From: JAFLCM01 sp046154665
Lineage (GTDB): Bacteria > Planctomycetota > Phycisphaerae > Phycisphaerales > UBA1924
DNA length: 64,000 nucleotides
Direction: 5' to 3'
NCBI GenBank assembly: GCA_046154665.1
Contig: JBJXFG010000108.1
Location: 62,001-126,000 of the forward strand
Each line of letters begins with the position of its first letter. Within the stretch, counting starts at the first letter, position 1. Made by a program: the position numbers and the translations under genes. Under the pieces are notes generated by a model that searched no databases, was not told the origin of the DNA, and saw only the letters and a list, made by a program, of their open reading frames with translations. This document shows, in pieces, positions 8,048 to 16,265 of the stretch.

Positions 8048-8998
8048 TCACGTCGGAGGCGGCAACCGCGCCGCGATGTCGAGCGCTTCGCGGTGCTCTT
8101 TCACGTCGTGGATGCGGAACAGGCGCACGCCGCGGAGAGCCAGCCCCAGCGCTGTTCCGACCGACGCGGCGACGCGCTGGTCGGGCGGCGGGAGTGGGCC
8201 GAGGTGGTCCGGGCCGGCCATCGCGGCTGCGATGAAGCTCTTGCGGCTGACGGCGCACAACGCCGGGTAGCCCAGTTCATGCAACTGGGGAAGGGCACGG
8301 CACAGCTCCCAGTTCTGCTCGACCGATTTACCGAAGCCCAGGCCTGGATCGAGCACGATCGAATCGGCGGCGATGCCCGCGTGGCGCGCGGCGGCGGCGG
8401 CGCGCGCTTCGAGAAACCGGCGCACCACGGAGACGACGCCGTCGGGGCCGTAGTCGGGCAACCTTTCATAGTCCGTCGAATAGCGATCCTGGGCCGGCGC
8501 TCGCGCACGGTGCATGAGGATCACGCCCGCGCCGCCCCCCGCCACCCGGTCGTGCCGCGCGATCAGTTCGAGCATCTCAGGGTCGTCGCGGCCGGCAGAC
8601 TGGTCGTTGACGGCGTCCGCTCCGAGGTCGAGCGCGGCGCGGGCGACTTCGGCGCTGGTGGTGTCGATGCTGATGGGCAGGTTCGAGGCCGGGCCGTTCG
8701 CGGCGCGGAGGCGGCGCAGCACCGGTTCGAGACGGCGGCGTTGCTCGTCGGGCGGGACCGACGCCGCGCCGGGGCGGGTGGACTCGGCACCGATGTCGAG
8801 CATGTCCGCGCCCTGCTGCGCCATGTGGTGGGCGCGCTCGACGGCGGCGTCGGGGTCGATGAAGCGGCCTCCATCGGAAAAGCTGTCCGGGGTGACATTG
8901 AGGATGGCGAGTAGGCGCGGGCGGTCGAGGGAGATCGATCGGCCGTTGGCCAGACGCCACGCGGGGGTTGGAGGGGGGATTGGGGGGGGAGGAGGCAA
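8048..8998 (-). CDS. folP: Dihydropteroate synthase
   Basis: Condenses p-aminobenzoate with dihydropterin pyrophosphate in cytoplasmic folate synthesis. Family signatures are complete: LNVTPDSFSDGG near the N-terminus, DIGAESTRPG, ISIDTTSAEVA, DPGLGFGKSVEQN and SRKSFI, all within a TIM-barrel of normal length (316 residues). The start is uncertain. The frame runs on far upstream, but that part is antisense to the divergent gene at 9087. The family N-terminus lies only about 15 residues before LNVTPDSF, and the nearest usable codon is TTG at 8998, preceded by low-complexity DNA; an ATG at 9103 would add 35 residues of repeat-encoded sequence. No folate neighbour is adjacent. Confidence 0.9.
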   Translation of the reverse strand: MPPPPPIPPPTPAWRLANGRSISLDRPRLLAILNVTPDSFSDGGRFIDPDAAVERAHHMAQQGADMLDIGAESTRPGAASVPPDEQRRRLEPVLRRLRAANGPASNLPISIDTTSAEVARAALDLGADAVNDQSAGRDDPEMLELIARHDRVAGGGAGVILMHRARAPAQDRYSTDYERLPDYGPDGVVSVVRRFLEARAAAAARHAGIAADSIVLDPGLGFGKSVEQNWELCRALPQLHELGYPALCAVSRKSFIAAAMAGPDHLGPLPPPDQRVAASVGTALGLALRGVRLFRIHDVKEHREALDIAARLPPPT

Positions 8999-9000
8999 GT

Positions 9001-9058
9001 GGGAAAGCGGGAGTCGGGAATCGGCAGTCGGGAGTCGGGAGCAGGGAATCGGAAGGGC
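9001..9058. repeat. Low-complexity GGGAGTCGGGA tract upstream of folP
   Basis: About six imperfect copies of a GGGAGTCGGGA-like unit lie between folP and the divergent gene at 9087. On the folP sense strand it is a C-rich CCCGACTCCCGA tract. A related tract lies at 49369-49422. Confidence 0.6.
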
Positions 9059-9086
9059 GAGGTCGGGCTCGGATACGCTGTGACTT

Positions 9087-11510
9087 GTGAGCGCGGCGCG
9101 CATGCGAGTGAGCGGATGGGTTGTAGGCGCGGGGGGGGCGTGCGCTCTGCTCGCGGCGTGGCTGTCGACGCGGGGCGGGAGCGACACCGACGCGCTCGCT
9201 TCCGTCGGCGCGCTGGTGTGGGGATGGGTGACCGGAGGTGCCGCGGGGCTGCTGTGGTGCGCGGCGAGCGTGGGGATGGGGGCGGCGGCGCTGCGGCTGA
9301 TCTGCCCGGCGACGCTCGGCGTGCGCTCGGGAAGAGACGCCGATGTTGGAGTGGTTGAGCGGCTCGGGCTGAGTGCCGCGATGGGCGTCAGCTTGATGTT
9401 GTGTCTGGACCACCTGCTGGGCGTGGTCGGGGCGTTCAGCGGAAGGGCGAAGGGCTTGCCGCCGACGGTGGTGGCGTGGCTGATCGTGCTGGCGGGAGTG
9501 GCGCTGCTGGTGAAGGCGGTGCGGAGCGTGGGCGCGGAGCGGGCCGGCACGGCGCGTGATGACGCCGGCGTGCTTCCGCGTTGGGTCGCGCGGCTGAGCG
9601 GGCTCGCGTGCGTGCCCGGGCTGGCGGTGCTGATGGTGGCGGTGGTGGTGCCGACGGGCACATTGTGGGCTTCGGAGGCGCGCGGGTACGACGCGCTGTC
9701 GTACCACCTTGCGCTGCCGATGGAGTGGTGGCAGCGCGGCAGGATTGTGCCCCTCGAGCACAACGTGTACTCGTTCCTGCCGTCGTTCATGGAGGCCGCT
9801 TTCCTGCACGCGGCGACGCTGCTCGGCGGCCCGGTGCCCCTGGGGTGGGGAGGTGGCGACGGCCGCTGGATGATCGCGTGCTCGGCGCTGCACGCGGGCG
9901 TGACGGCGCTCGCGGGCGTGGCGTGCGGCGGTCTGGCTTCGGCGCTGGCGCGGTGCGCGTGCCCGCGCACGCCGCGCGTGGTGCGTGGTGCCGCGGCGGC
10001 GGCGGGGTTCGGCGCGGTGCTGACGGTGCCGTGGTGCGTGGTGACGGGCTCGCTGGCGTACAACGAGATGGGCGTGGTGCTGCTGCTCGCGGGGGCGTGC
10101 CACATGGCGCTGGTGGGCGCGCGGCGCGGGAACTCGCCGATCGTGATCGGTGCGCTGATCGGTTTCATGCTGGCGGCGGCGACGGGCTGCAAGCCGACCG
10201 CCGCGTTCATGGGTGGGCCTGTGGTCGTGCTCTGCACACTCGCGTGGAACCGGCGGCGAAACTGGCCCAGGCTCGCGGCGTCGGCGTTTGTGGTGGGCGT
10301 GGTGGCTTCGCTGCCGTGGCTGGTGCGGAACTGGTGGGCGTGCGGGAACCCGGTCTTCCCTTCGCTTTCGGGCTGGTTCGGACTCGGCCACTGGGATGCC
10401 GATCAGCACGCGCGCTGGTCGGCGGCGCACCACGCTTCGAGTTCTGTGAGTGAGCGCATCGCGCGGCTGTTCAGCGACTTTGGCGTGATGCACCCGCAGT
10501 GGGGGCTGGCGTGGGTGCTGTTTGCGATCGCGGCGGTGGCGTGCATGGCGATCAGGCCTGTTCGGCGCGTGGCGTGGCCGTTGGTGGTCGGGCTGCTGCT
10601 GCAGGTGCTGGCGTGGATGTTCATTGGGCATCAGCAGTCGAGGTTCTTGATGCCTTGCGTGGCGGTCGGCGCAGTGCTGGTGGGCGTGATGCTGGGGGTG
10701 CTCGTGGCGCGCGGGCCGACGCCGGGGCGGCGGCTGGGCGTGGCTCTGGGCGTGTTGCTGCTGATTCTGAGCGGCGTGCGGACGGCGCAGGTGTTCTGGG
10801 GCGAGAACGTCGGTGCCCCGGCCCGCGCACTGGTCGGCGGCGCGGAAGCCATTTCGGGCGCGGCGCTGGGGCCGCTCGATGAGATCGCCAAGATGCCGCC
10901 AGCGGAGTTGCTCGAGTTGCTGCGGCAAGCCGGCAACCCCGTGGCGGCGACGAACATTGTGGTGGCGCTCGACGCGCCCGACGGCGCGGTCGCTCTGCTT
11001 GGCGACGCCACACCGGTGTATTTCGGCGTGCCGGCGGCGTGGAACACGGTGTGGGACCGCTGGCCTCTCGAGGCCGCGCGGGCCGCGGCACCGGATGATC
11101 CCGCGTCGTGGTGCGCGGCCTTGCGTGCCGAGTCGCCGCGTGTGACCCACGTGCTGGTGAACTTCGCGGAGATCGAGCGGTTCACGCGCAGCGGGTACGC
11201 CCCGCCGGGCATGACCGTCGAGACGGCACGTCGATTCGTCGAGGCGTGCGGCGAACTGGTGATCGAGTGGCCGCGGCGCGGCGTCGGGTTGTACCGGCTT
11301 CGGCGGTCGACTGCGCTGTTGATGCGCCCGAACAACGAGCCCACAGCTTCGTCATCGGGTCTGTCGGACTTGTTCGCTGGGGTGAACAAGAGGCACCCAC
11401 TCGCTTACGCTCGGGGCTCGTTTTTCGGGCGAGTCAGTGGAATGGCGATCGTCTTCATTCGACGCAGCGCTGCGCCTGAACGAACCGATGATGTCTTGAT
11501 CTTCGAATGA
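9087..11510 (+). CDS. Polytopic membrane protein, GT39/ArnT-like
   Basis: An 807-residue integral membrane protein with roughly ten to twelve hydrophobic spans up to about residue 570 and a soluble C-terminal part. An extracytoplasmic loop near residues 190-215 reads GYDALSYHLALPMEWW, which resembles the acidic first loop of GT-C glycosyltransferases of the PMT/ArnT type; a lipid-linked sugar donor and an envelope acceptor are therefore inferred. GTG at 9087 is used as the start; ATG at 9102 is an equally good choice. The last 40 or so residues (PLAYARGSFF...) are encoded by a dispersed intergenic repeat (11393-11427) rather than by family sequence, so the ancestral protein probably ended near residue 765. 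It may act with the flippase-like protein that follows at 11625. Confidence 0.65.
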   Translation: MSAARMRVSGWVVGAGGACALLAAWLSTRGGSDTDALASVGALVWGWVTGGAAGLLWCAASVGMGAAALRLICPATLGVRSGRDADVGVVERLGLSAAMGVSLMLCLDHLLGVVGAFSGRAKGLPPTVVAWLIVLAGVALLVKAVRSVGAERAGTARDDAGVLPRWVARLSGLACVPGLAVLMVAVVVPTGTLWASEARGYDALSYHLALPMEWWQRGRIVPLEHNVYSFLPSFMEAAFLHAATLLGGPVPLGWGGGDGRWMIACSALHAGVTALAGVACGGLASALARCACPRTPRVVRGAAAAAGFGAVLTVPWCVVTGSLAYNEMGVVLLLAGACHMALVGARRGNSPIVIGALIGFMLAAATGCKPTAAFMGGPVVVLCTLAWNRRRNWPRLAASAFVVGVVASLPWLVRNWWACGNPVFPSLSGWFGLGHWDADQHARWSAAHHASSSVSERIARLFSDFGVMHPQWGLAWVLFAIAAVACMAIRPVRRVAWPLVVGLLLQVLAWMFIGHQQSRFLMPCVAVGAVLVGVMLGVLVARGPTPGRRLGVALGVLLLILSGVRTAQVFWGENVGAPARALVGGAEAISGAALGPLDEIAKMPPAELLELLRQAGNPVAATNIVVALDAPDGAVALLGDATPVYFGVPAAWNTVWDRWPLEAARAAAPDDPASWCAALRAESPRVTHVLVNFAEIERFTRSGYAPPGMTVETARRFVEACGELVIEWPRRGVGLYRLRRSTALLMRPNNEPTASSSGLSDLFAGVNKRHPLAYARGSFFGRVSGMAIVFIRRSAAPERTDDVLIFE
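11393..11427 (+). repeat. Dispersed repeat copy (CTCGGGGCTCG family) inside a 3' coding end
   Basis: CCCACTCGCTTACGCTCGGG and the following GCTCGTTTTTCG match the copy at 43665-43697 and, inverted, 43600-43633. Here the repeat is read in frame as PLAYARGSFF at the C-terminus of the membrane protein. Confidence 0.65.
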
Positions 11511-11624
11511 CCAGGGTGGAACATCCACTCATGGATGCTTGAACCGGACCATCGCTGAGCCGCTGGTCCGGCGCCAAAGGCAGCGAGCCCGAGGAAGGCC
11601 CTGAGATACGGAACCAAGAGGACG

Positions 11625-12650
11625 ATGCGCGAAGACGCCCGACAGCCTGATGACCCCGCGCCCAGCAGCGCCCCGCGGCCGCTGCCCGGGCCGGGGGTGC
11701 TCGCGCGGCTGCGCGGTGGGCTCAAGCCCGTCTCACGCCGATCGGCGCTGCGTCTGGCGGCGCAGGGGCTGGGGTTCGCCGTCGGGCTGGGGCTTCTGGC
11801 GTGGGCCGTCTCGCTGGCGCTGAGCGAGAAGAACCGCGCCAGCCTTGAGATGATCTGGGGCGGCGAGAGGACGATGGTGCTGTGGTTGCTGGTCCTCAGC
11901 ATGGTCAGCGTGCTTCTCAACGGCGTGATGTTCTGGGTTGTCCTGCGCCCGCTCAAGACACTGCACATCGTGGACGTGGCGCTCACCAACGCCATCGCCG
12001 CGTTTCTCTCGGTGCTGCCCTTCAAGATCAACCTGCTGACGCGGCTGCTGATTCATCACCGTCGCGACGGCGTCAGCTTCAAGGACATCCTCTCGTGGCT
12101 GGGCGCGATGACGGCGCTGGCGTTCAGCGTGCTGGTTCCGGTGGGGCTGGCGGGGGTGTGGCGCGGGACGATGGATGCGCTGTGGTGGATGACCGCCGTG
12201 GGTGGATCGGTGGCGCTGGGCGGGCTGGGGGTGTGGCTGGGGCATCTCGCGGTGCGCTTCAAGGTGCTGCAGGTGCTGAGCCTGGGGTCGGACCGCATCG
12301 CGCGGCACTGGCCGACGGTGTTTTCGCACATGCTGCTGCGGTGGTTCGATGTGGCGCTGCTGTGCATGCGGTTCCTTGCCGCGGCACAGGCGGCGCATGT
12401 TGAGCTGCCGCTGGAGAAGGTCGTGCTGCTGGCGACGACGTACTTTCTCTTGAGCGTGTTCGCTCCGGCGGGGGCGCTGGGGTTCCGCGAGATGGGCACG
12501 GCGGGCGTGGGCGTCGCGGCGGGGGCGGCGACCGAAGAGGTCGTGCTGGTCACGCTGGTGGTGACGGCGGTCGAACTGGTGGCGTCCGGCCTCTTGTGCG
12601 TGCCGGCGTTCCTGCGGCTGCGGCCGGATCGGCTGGTGCGCGGGCGTTAG
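11625..12650 (+). CDS. Flippase-like integral membrane protein (UPF0104/LPG synthase TM type)
   Basis: A 341-residue protein with about seven to eight hydrophobic segments after a basic, Pro-rich N-terminus of about 45 residues. The pattern NAIAAFLSVLPFKINLLTRL and later FAPAGALGFREMGT resembles the membrane domain shared by lysylphosphatidylglycerol synthases and UPF0104 proteins, which are proposed lipid or lipid-linked sugar flippases. No soluble acyl or aminoacyl-transferase domain is present, so it is a stand-alone membrane domain. It follows the GT39-like gene in the same direction after 114 bases, consistent with work on the same lipid-linked precursor, but this link is an inference. 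A palindromic repeat lies just downstream. Confidence 0.65.
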   Translation: MREDARQPDDPAPSSAPRPLPGPGVLARLRGGLKPVSRRSALRLAAQGLGFAVGLGLLAWAVSLALSEKNRASLEMIWGGERTMVLWLLVLSMVSVLLNGVMFWVVLRPLKTLHIVDVALTNAIAAFLSVLPFKINLLTRLLIHHRRDGVSFKDILSWLGAMTALAFSVLVPVGLAGVWRGTMDALWWMTAVGGSVALGGLGVWLGHLAVRFKVLQVLSLGSDRIARHWPTVFSHMLLRWFDVALLCMRFLAAAQAAHVELPLEKVVLLATTYFLLSVFAPAGALGFREMGTAGVGVAAGAATEEVVLVTLVVTAVELVASGLLCVPAFLRLRPDRLVRGR

Positions 12651-12670
12651 AGCGGTTTCCGATCATGCGG

Positions 12671-12756
12671 AGAGGAGCCGACCGCGCGAGCGGTCGGTCC
12701 CAAGCCCACGAAGCCGCGAGCGCTTGGGACCGAAGGCTCGCGCCGTCGGCTCTGCG
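12671..12756. repeat. Palindromic repeat, AGAGCCGAC family, copy 1
   Basis: Outer arms AGAGGAGCCGAC (from 12671) and GTCGGCTCTGCG (to 12756) face each other. Inside, GGTCCCAAGC pairs with GCTTGGGACC. The same outer arms recur at 16139-16219. It fills the gap between convergent genes, where it could also act as a terminator. Confidence 0.7.
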
Positions 12757-12786
12757 ATCACCCGCTACGGCTGAACTGAGATCGCG

Positions 12787-15660
12787 TTAGCCGCCGACGT
12801 TGATGCTGCTGAGCGCGTTGGACTGGTTGCGCAGCGAGCCGATGGCCTTTTCCATCTCGACGAACTGGCGTTCGAGGCGGGCGCGTTTGGATTCGAGGGC
12901 GCGGTCGAGGTTGGTGGTTCGTGTGCGCTGGGCGGTGATCTGCGTGTCGATGGTGCGGTTGCGGCTGGTGACCGTGCCGTCGACGCTGTTGGTCATTTTG
13001 TCGGCGAGCACCTTGATGGCCTCGGCGACGCCGAGGCGGGTGTAGGTGTCGGTGGTGTTGGGCACGGTCGCGCCGGGGGCGACCTCGATGGGTGTCTTGG
13101 GCGCGAGCACGCTGGCACCGAAGAGGTCCTTCACGTTCTGCGGGTCGGCGGCGTAGGCGGTGCGGAAGCGGTTGGCGTCGAACTCGAGTTTGCCGCCGGT
13201 GCCGATCTTCACGCCCACCTGGAACAGGCGTGTGAACTGGCCGGAGACGCCGGTGGGCTCGCCCTGGGACGCCGAGAGCAGGCGCGACTTGAGCTGCTGC
13301 GCGGTTCCGTCGCCCAGCAGCGGGCCGCGGCGGTTGGTCTCGGCGTTGTAGCCGTCGTACTTGTCGATGGTGTCGAGCGTTTTGTTGAACGCATCGACGA
13401 AGCCCTTGATCGACTTCTCGATGCTTTCCTGGTCGCGGCTGACGGTGACGGTCACGGGGCTGGTCGACACCGACTTCAGATCGACCGTCACGCCCTGGAT
13501 GACCTGGTCGAGCGAGTTGGTGCTGCTGGTGAGCAGCACGGCGCGGGCCGGGTCGGCGTTACCGAAGAAGGCCACGGCGTCGTCGCCCTTGCTGAGGGTC
13601 GAGAGCGCGAGGTCGAGCGAACCGGTATCGATGAGCGTGCGCCCGCGGGTGCCGGAATCGCGTGCCGTGAACGACACACGGAAGGGCGCGCCGCTCGAGC
13701 CGTCGCGGATGAGGGCGGCGGAGACGCCGACGGCGGCGCTGTTAATCTTGTTGACGACGGCTTCGAGCGAATCGGTGGCGGCGAAGGTGACGGTCTTCTC
13801 GAACGAGCCGTTGCGCGTGGCGACGCCGGCGACCACGTCGGACTCGCCCGCGAGGTTGAAGTTCTTGGCGACCGATCCGGAGACGTCTTCGACGCGGAGC
13901 TTGGACGAGCCGCCCTTGGAATCGACGATGGCGATGCCGTCGCCGTTGTCGTTGATCTTGGCGGTGATGCTGCCGGTGAACTTGCTGTTGAGGTCCTTCA
14001 GGAAGTCGTCAACGGTCTTGATGTTGTCTTTGACGTCGAAGGTGACGGTCTCGCCGGTCGAGTCGGTGACGCGGATGGAGCCGGTGCCGATGCCCTTGCC
14101 GAGGTTGAGGTCGGCGAGGTTGGTGGCGCGGCCGATCCAGCGGGTCTGGAGGTTCTTGCCGTCGATGCTCGATGAGGCGGTGCCGGTGGTGGTGAGGCCG
14201 AGCGAATCGGCGAGCGCGCCGGAGACGATGAAGTTGCCGGTGCCGCCCGAGGTGTCGCTGAGCGATACGCCGTTGCCCGCGCGGTTGACGCCGACCTTGG
14301 CGTTGACCACGCCTCCGGTGGTGCTGGCGAGCTGGGTGTTGATCTCGCTGATGACGTCGCTGATGGACCCGCCCAGGGCGGCGTCGGAGATGGTGACGGA
14401 CTTCGAGTTGCCGACGCGGTCGGTGACGGTGATGGCGCCAGAGGCGAAGCCGGTGCCGCCCGCGACGTTGCGCGCTAGGCGCGAGTTGATCCCCGAGACG
14501 ACGCGCTTGCCGGCGATGGTGGGGCCGGCGGTGCCGGTGGTGGCGATGCCCAGGTCCTCGGCGGTGGTGCGCCCGCTCTCGGAGGCGATGATGGTGTTGG
14601 CCGCGCCGACGGTGTTGTCGGTGACGACGAAGCCGTTGCCCTCGGCGTTGAGCGACAGGGTGAGCTGGTTGTCGAGCCCGCCGAGCTGCGTCTTGGCCTG
14701 CTGGTTGAAGTCGTTGAGCACGTCCTGCACCGTGACGGCGCGGGCCTTGGTGACGGTGGTCGTGGTCGTGCCGTCGGGGTTGGTGACGGTGTTGGTGATC
14801 TCGCCGAACTGCAGGTTGACGGCGGCGCCCGAGCGTGTGGTGACCTTGATGTCGGCGGCGCCGTCGCGGATGTTGACCCCGACGCCGTCGTTGAGGGCGC
14901 GGAGGGCGGTGTTGCCCGAGATGGTGCGGATGCGTGAGCCGTTGATCGCGCCGGAGGTGGACGTGCCGTTGATGCCCAGGTCCTCGGCGGTGCGTCCGCC
15001 GGTGGTCGAAGACACGGTGAACGAGGTCACCCCGGAGCCGGAAGAGAGCTTGATGCGGTCGCCGTCGATGGTCGCGTTGACGCTGACCTTGCCGTTGTTG
15101 TTGATGGCTTCGAGGACGTCGTTGACGGTGACGGCGGTGGAGAGGTCAACGGTGGTGGTGGCGCCGGTGGGCGAGGTGGTGTCGGTGAGGACGATCTTGC
15201 CGCGCTGCACGCCGACGGACCCGTTGAGCTCGGAGAGGGCGGTCTCGGTCGAGATGTTGCCGCCGCCGGTCTCGAAGGTGAACGACGAGGCGTTGAGCGC
15301 CGAGGCCTTGTCGGCGAATCCGCGCGAGAGCTGCTGCTGGGTGGTGACCAGGCGGTTGACGGTGAAGGTGAACGATCCCGGCGAGGCGTTCGATGAGGCG
15401 TTGGCGGTGAGCACCTTGTCGTCGGTGCTGACGGCGCGGGCCGCGTCGAAGACTTTGGCTGAGGCGAAGTTGCCGGCGGCGGTCTTGAGGGCGAGCAGCG
15501 ACGAGTTGATGTCGAGGAACGCCGCCTGCTGCTGCTGGAGCTGGGTGATGCGCTGCTGGATGAGGATTTTGGGGCGCGACTCGACCGCGAGGAGCTGGTC
15601 GATGAGCGCCTTGGAATCGATGCCCGAGAACAGGCCGACGGAGCTGGAGATGCCGCTCAT
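12787..15660 (-). CDS. fliD: Flagellar filament cap protein FliD (HAP2), extra-long
   Basis: The distal cap that folds and inserts flagellin at the growing filament tip. The N-terminus MSGISSSVGLFSGID is typical of FliD, followed by a coiled-coil region (QQRITQLQQQQAAFL); the C-terminus again has coiled-coil character (ALESKRARLERQFVEMEKAI) and ends in LSSINVGG. At 957 residues it is about twice the usual length. The extra middle consists of at least three related modules, each opening with an LGI/LGL-TTGTA-like line and an I-x-G motif (near residues 260, 395 and 510), probably flagellin-IN-type modules. The start is ATG 15660, preceded by AAGGAAGGGA; the 19 further residues upstream are not needed. 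No other flagellar gene is in the window except perhaps the small gene upstream. Confidence 0.9.
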   Translation of the reverse strand: MSGISSSVGLFSGIDSKALIDQLLAVESRPKILIQQRITQLQQQQAAFLDINSSLLALKTAAGNFASAKVFDAARAVSTDDKVLTANASSNASPGSFTFTVNRLVTTQQQLSRGFADKASALNASSFTFETGGGNISTETALSELNGSVGVQRGKIVLTDTTSPTGATTTVDLSTAVTVNDVLEAINNNGKVSVNATIDGDRIKLSSGSGVTSFTVSSTTGGRTAEDLGINGTSTSGAINGSRIRTISGNTALRALNDGVGVNIRDGAADIKVTTRSGAAVNLQFGEITNTVTNPDGTTTTTVTKARAVTVQDVLNDFNQQAKTQLGGLDNQLTLSLNAEGNGFVVTDNTVGAANTIIASESGRTTAEDLGIATTGTAGPTIAGKRVVSGINSRLARNVAGGTGFASGAITVTDRVGNSKSVTISDAALGGSISDVISEINTQLASTTGGVVNAKVGVNRAGNGVSLSDTSGGTGNFIVSGALADSLGLTTTGTASSSIDGKNLQTRWIGRATNLADLNLGKGIGTGSIRVTDSTGETVTFDVKDNIKTVDDFLKDLNSKFTGSITAKINDNGDGIAIVDSKGGSSKLRVEDVSGSVAKNFNLAGESDVVAGVATRNGSFEKTVTFAATDSLEAVVNKINSAAVGVSAALIRDGSSGAPFRVSFTARDSGTRGRTLIDTGSLDLALSTLSKGDDAVAFFGNADPARAVLLTSSTNSLDQVIQGVTVDLKSVSTSPVTVTVSRDQESIEKSIKGFVDAFNKTLDTIDKYDGYNAETNRRGPLLGDGTAQQLKSRLLSASQGEPTGVSGQFTRLFQVGVKIGTGGKLEFDANRFRTAYAADPQNVKDLFGASVLAPKTPIEVAPGATVPNTTDTYTRLGVAEAIKVLADKMTNSVDGTVTSRNRTIDTQITAQRTRTTNLDRALESKRARLERQFVEMEKAIGSLRNQSNALSSINVGG

Positions 15661-15747
15661 GACGGAGGTCCCTTCCTTGGGGGTGACGCCGACCCTTCGG
15701 CGCGCACCGACGAACACCCACCCAACGCACGCGGCGTGCCAACCGGC

Positions 15748-16050
15748 TCAGGCGGCCCGACGCAGCGGGGCCGACACCGGCGCTGGGGGGAAGCTCATGC
15801 TCCGGCGGTTCACCGGGACATCCAGTCCGCGGCGCTTCAGCCGGAGCACGTCCACCGCCCAGCAGGACAGCGTGCGTTGGAACATCCGGCGAGACTCCGC
15901 CTCGTCGAGGGCGCGATCGAAGACCCCGGGCCACTGTGCAATCTCGGCCGCGGGCGTGAAAGCGCCCTGATATAGATCGGCCTGACCGACGGGGGTGGGT
16001 GAGAGGGCGGGGGCGGTGGGGGGGTTCTGGCGGTTCTTCGGACCTGTCAT
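15748..16050 (-). CDS. Hypothetical protein upstream of fliD
   Basis: A 100-residue frame in the same direction as fliD, ending 87 bases before fliD begins, so co-transcription is likely. The first third is Pro-rich and probably disordered; from residue 30 there is an amphipathic, Arg/Glu-rich helical segment (FDRALDEAESRRMFQRTL, then AVDVLRLKRRGLDV). No family is recognised. In many genomes a FliS-type chaperone or a small flagellar regulator sits near fliD, but the sequence is not recognisably FliS. ATG 16050 is chosen because upstream residues are encoded in non-coding-like sequence. Confidence 0.55.
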   Translation of the reverse strand: MTGPKNRQNPPTAPALSPTPVGQADLYQGAFTPAAEIAQWPGVFDRALDEAESRRMFQRTLSCWAVDVLRLKRRGLDVPVNRRSMSFPPAPVSAPLRRAA

Positions 16051-16138
16051 GGTGGGTTTGCGATCGGCCCATAACCCAGGGGGCTGAAGCGGAAGTCCGG
16101 AAAAAGTGCTCGGTTCGATTGGCACCCGAGATTCGGGT

Positions 16139-16219
16139 CAGAGCCGACGGCGCGAGGCGTCGGTCTTGACTCTCCGCCAGACCGGTGATAGGGACCGTCC
16201 GCTGACGCGGACGGCTCTG
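16139..16219. repeat. Palindromic repeat, AGAGCCGAC family, copy 2
   Basis: CAGAGCCGAC at 16139 faces ACGGCTCTG ending at 16219. Two inner hairpins are visible: GACG/CGTC close to the left arm and CCGTCCGC-TGAC-GCGGACGG close to the right. It has the same outer arms as 12671-12756 and lies in the divergent gap before the debranching enzyme gene. Confidence 0.7.
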
Positions 16220-16265
16220 CGCCGAGGCGTCCCCAGTCCGCCGCTGATTGGTCCATAATGGGGGC

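Noticed and set aside
9104..10237. Upstream extension of the folP reading frame
   Set aside because: Antisense to the GT39-like gene; residues are Ser/Pro/Arg-rich, and DHPS proteins begin just before the LNVTPDSF motif.
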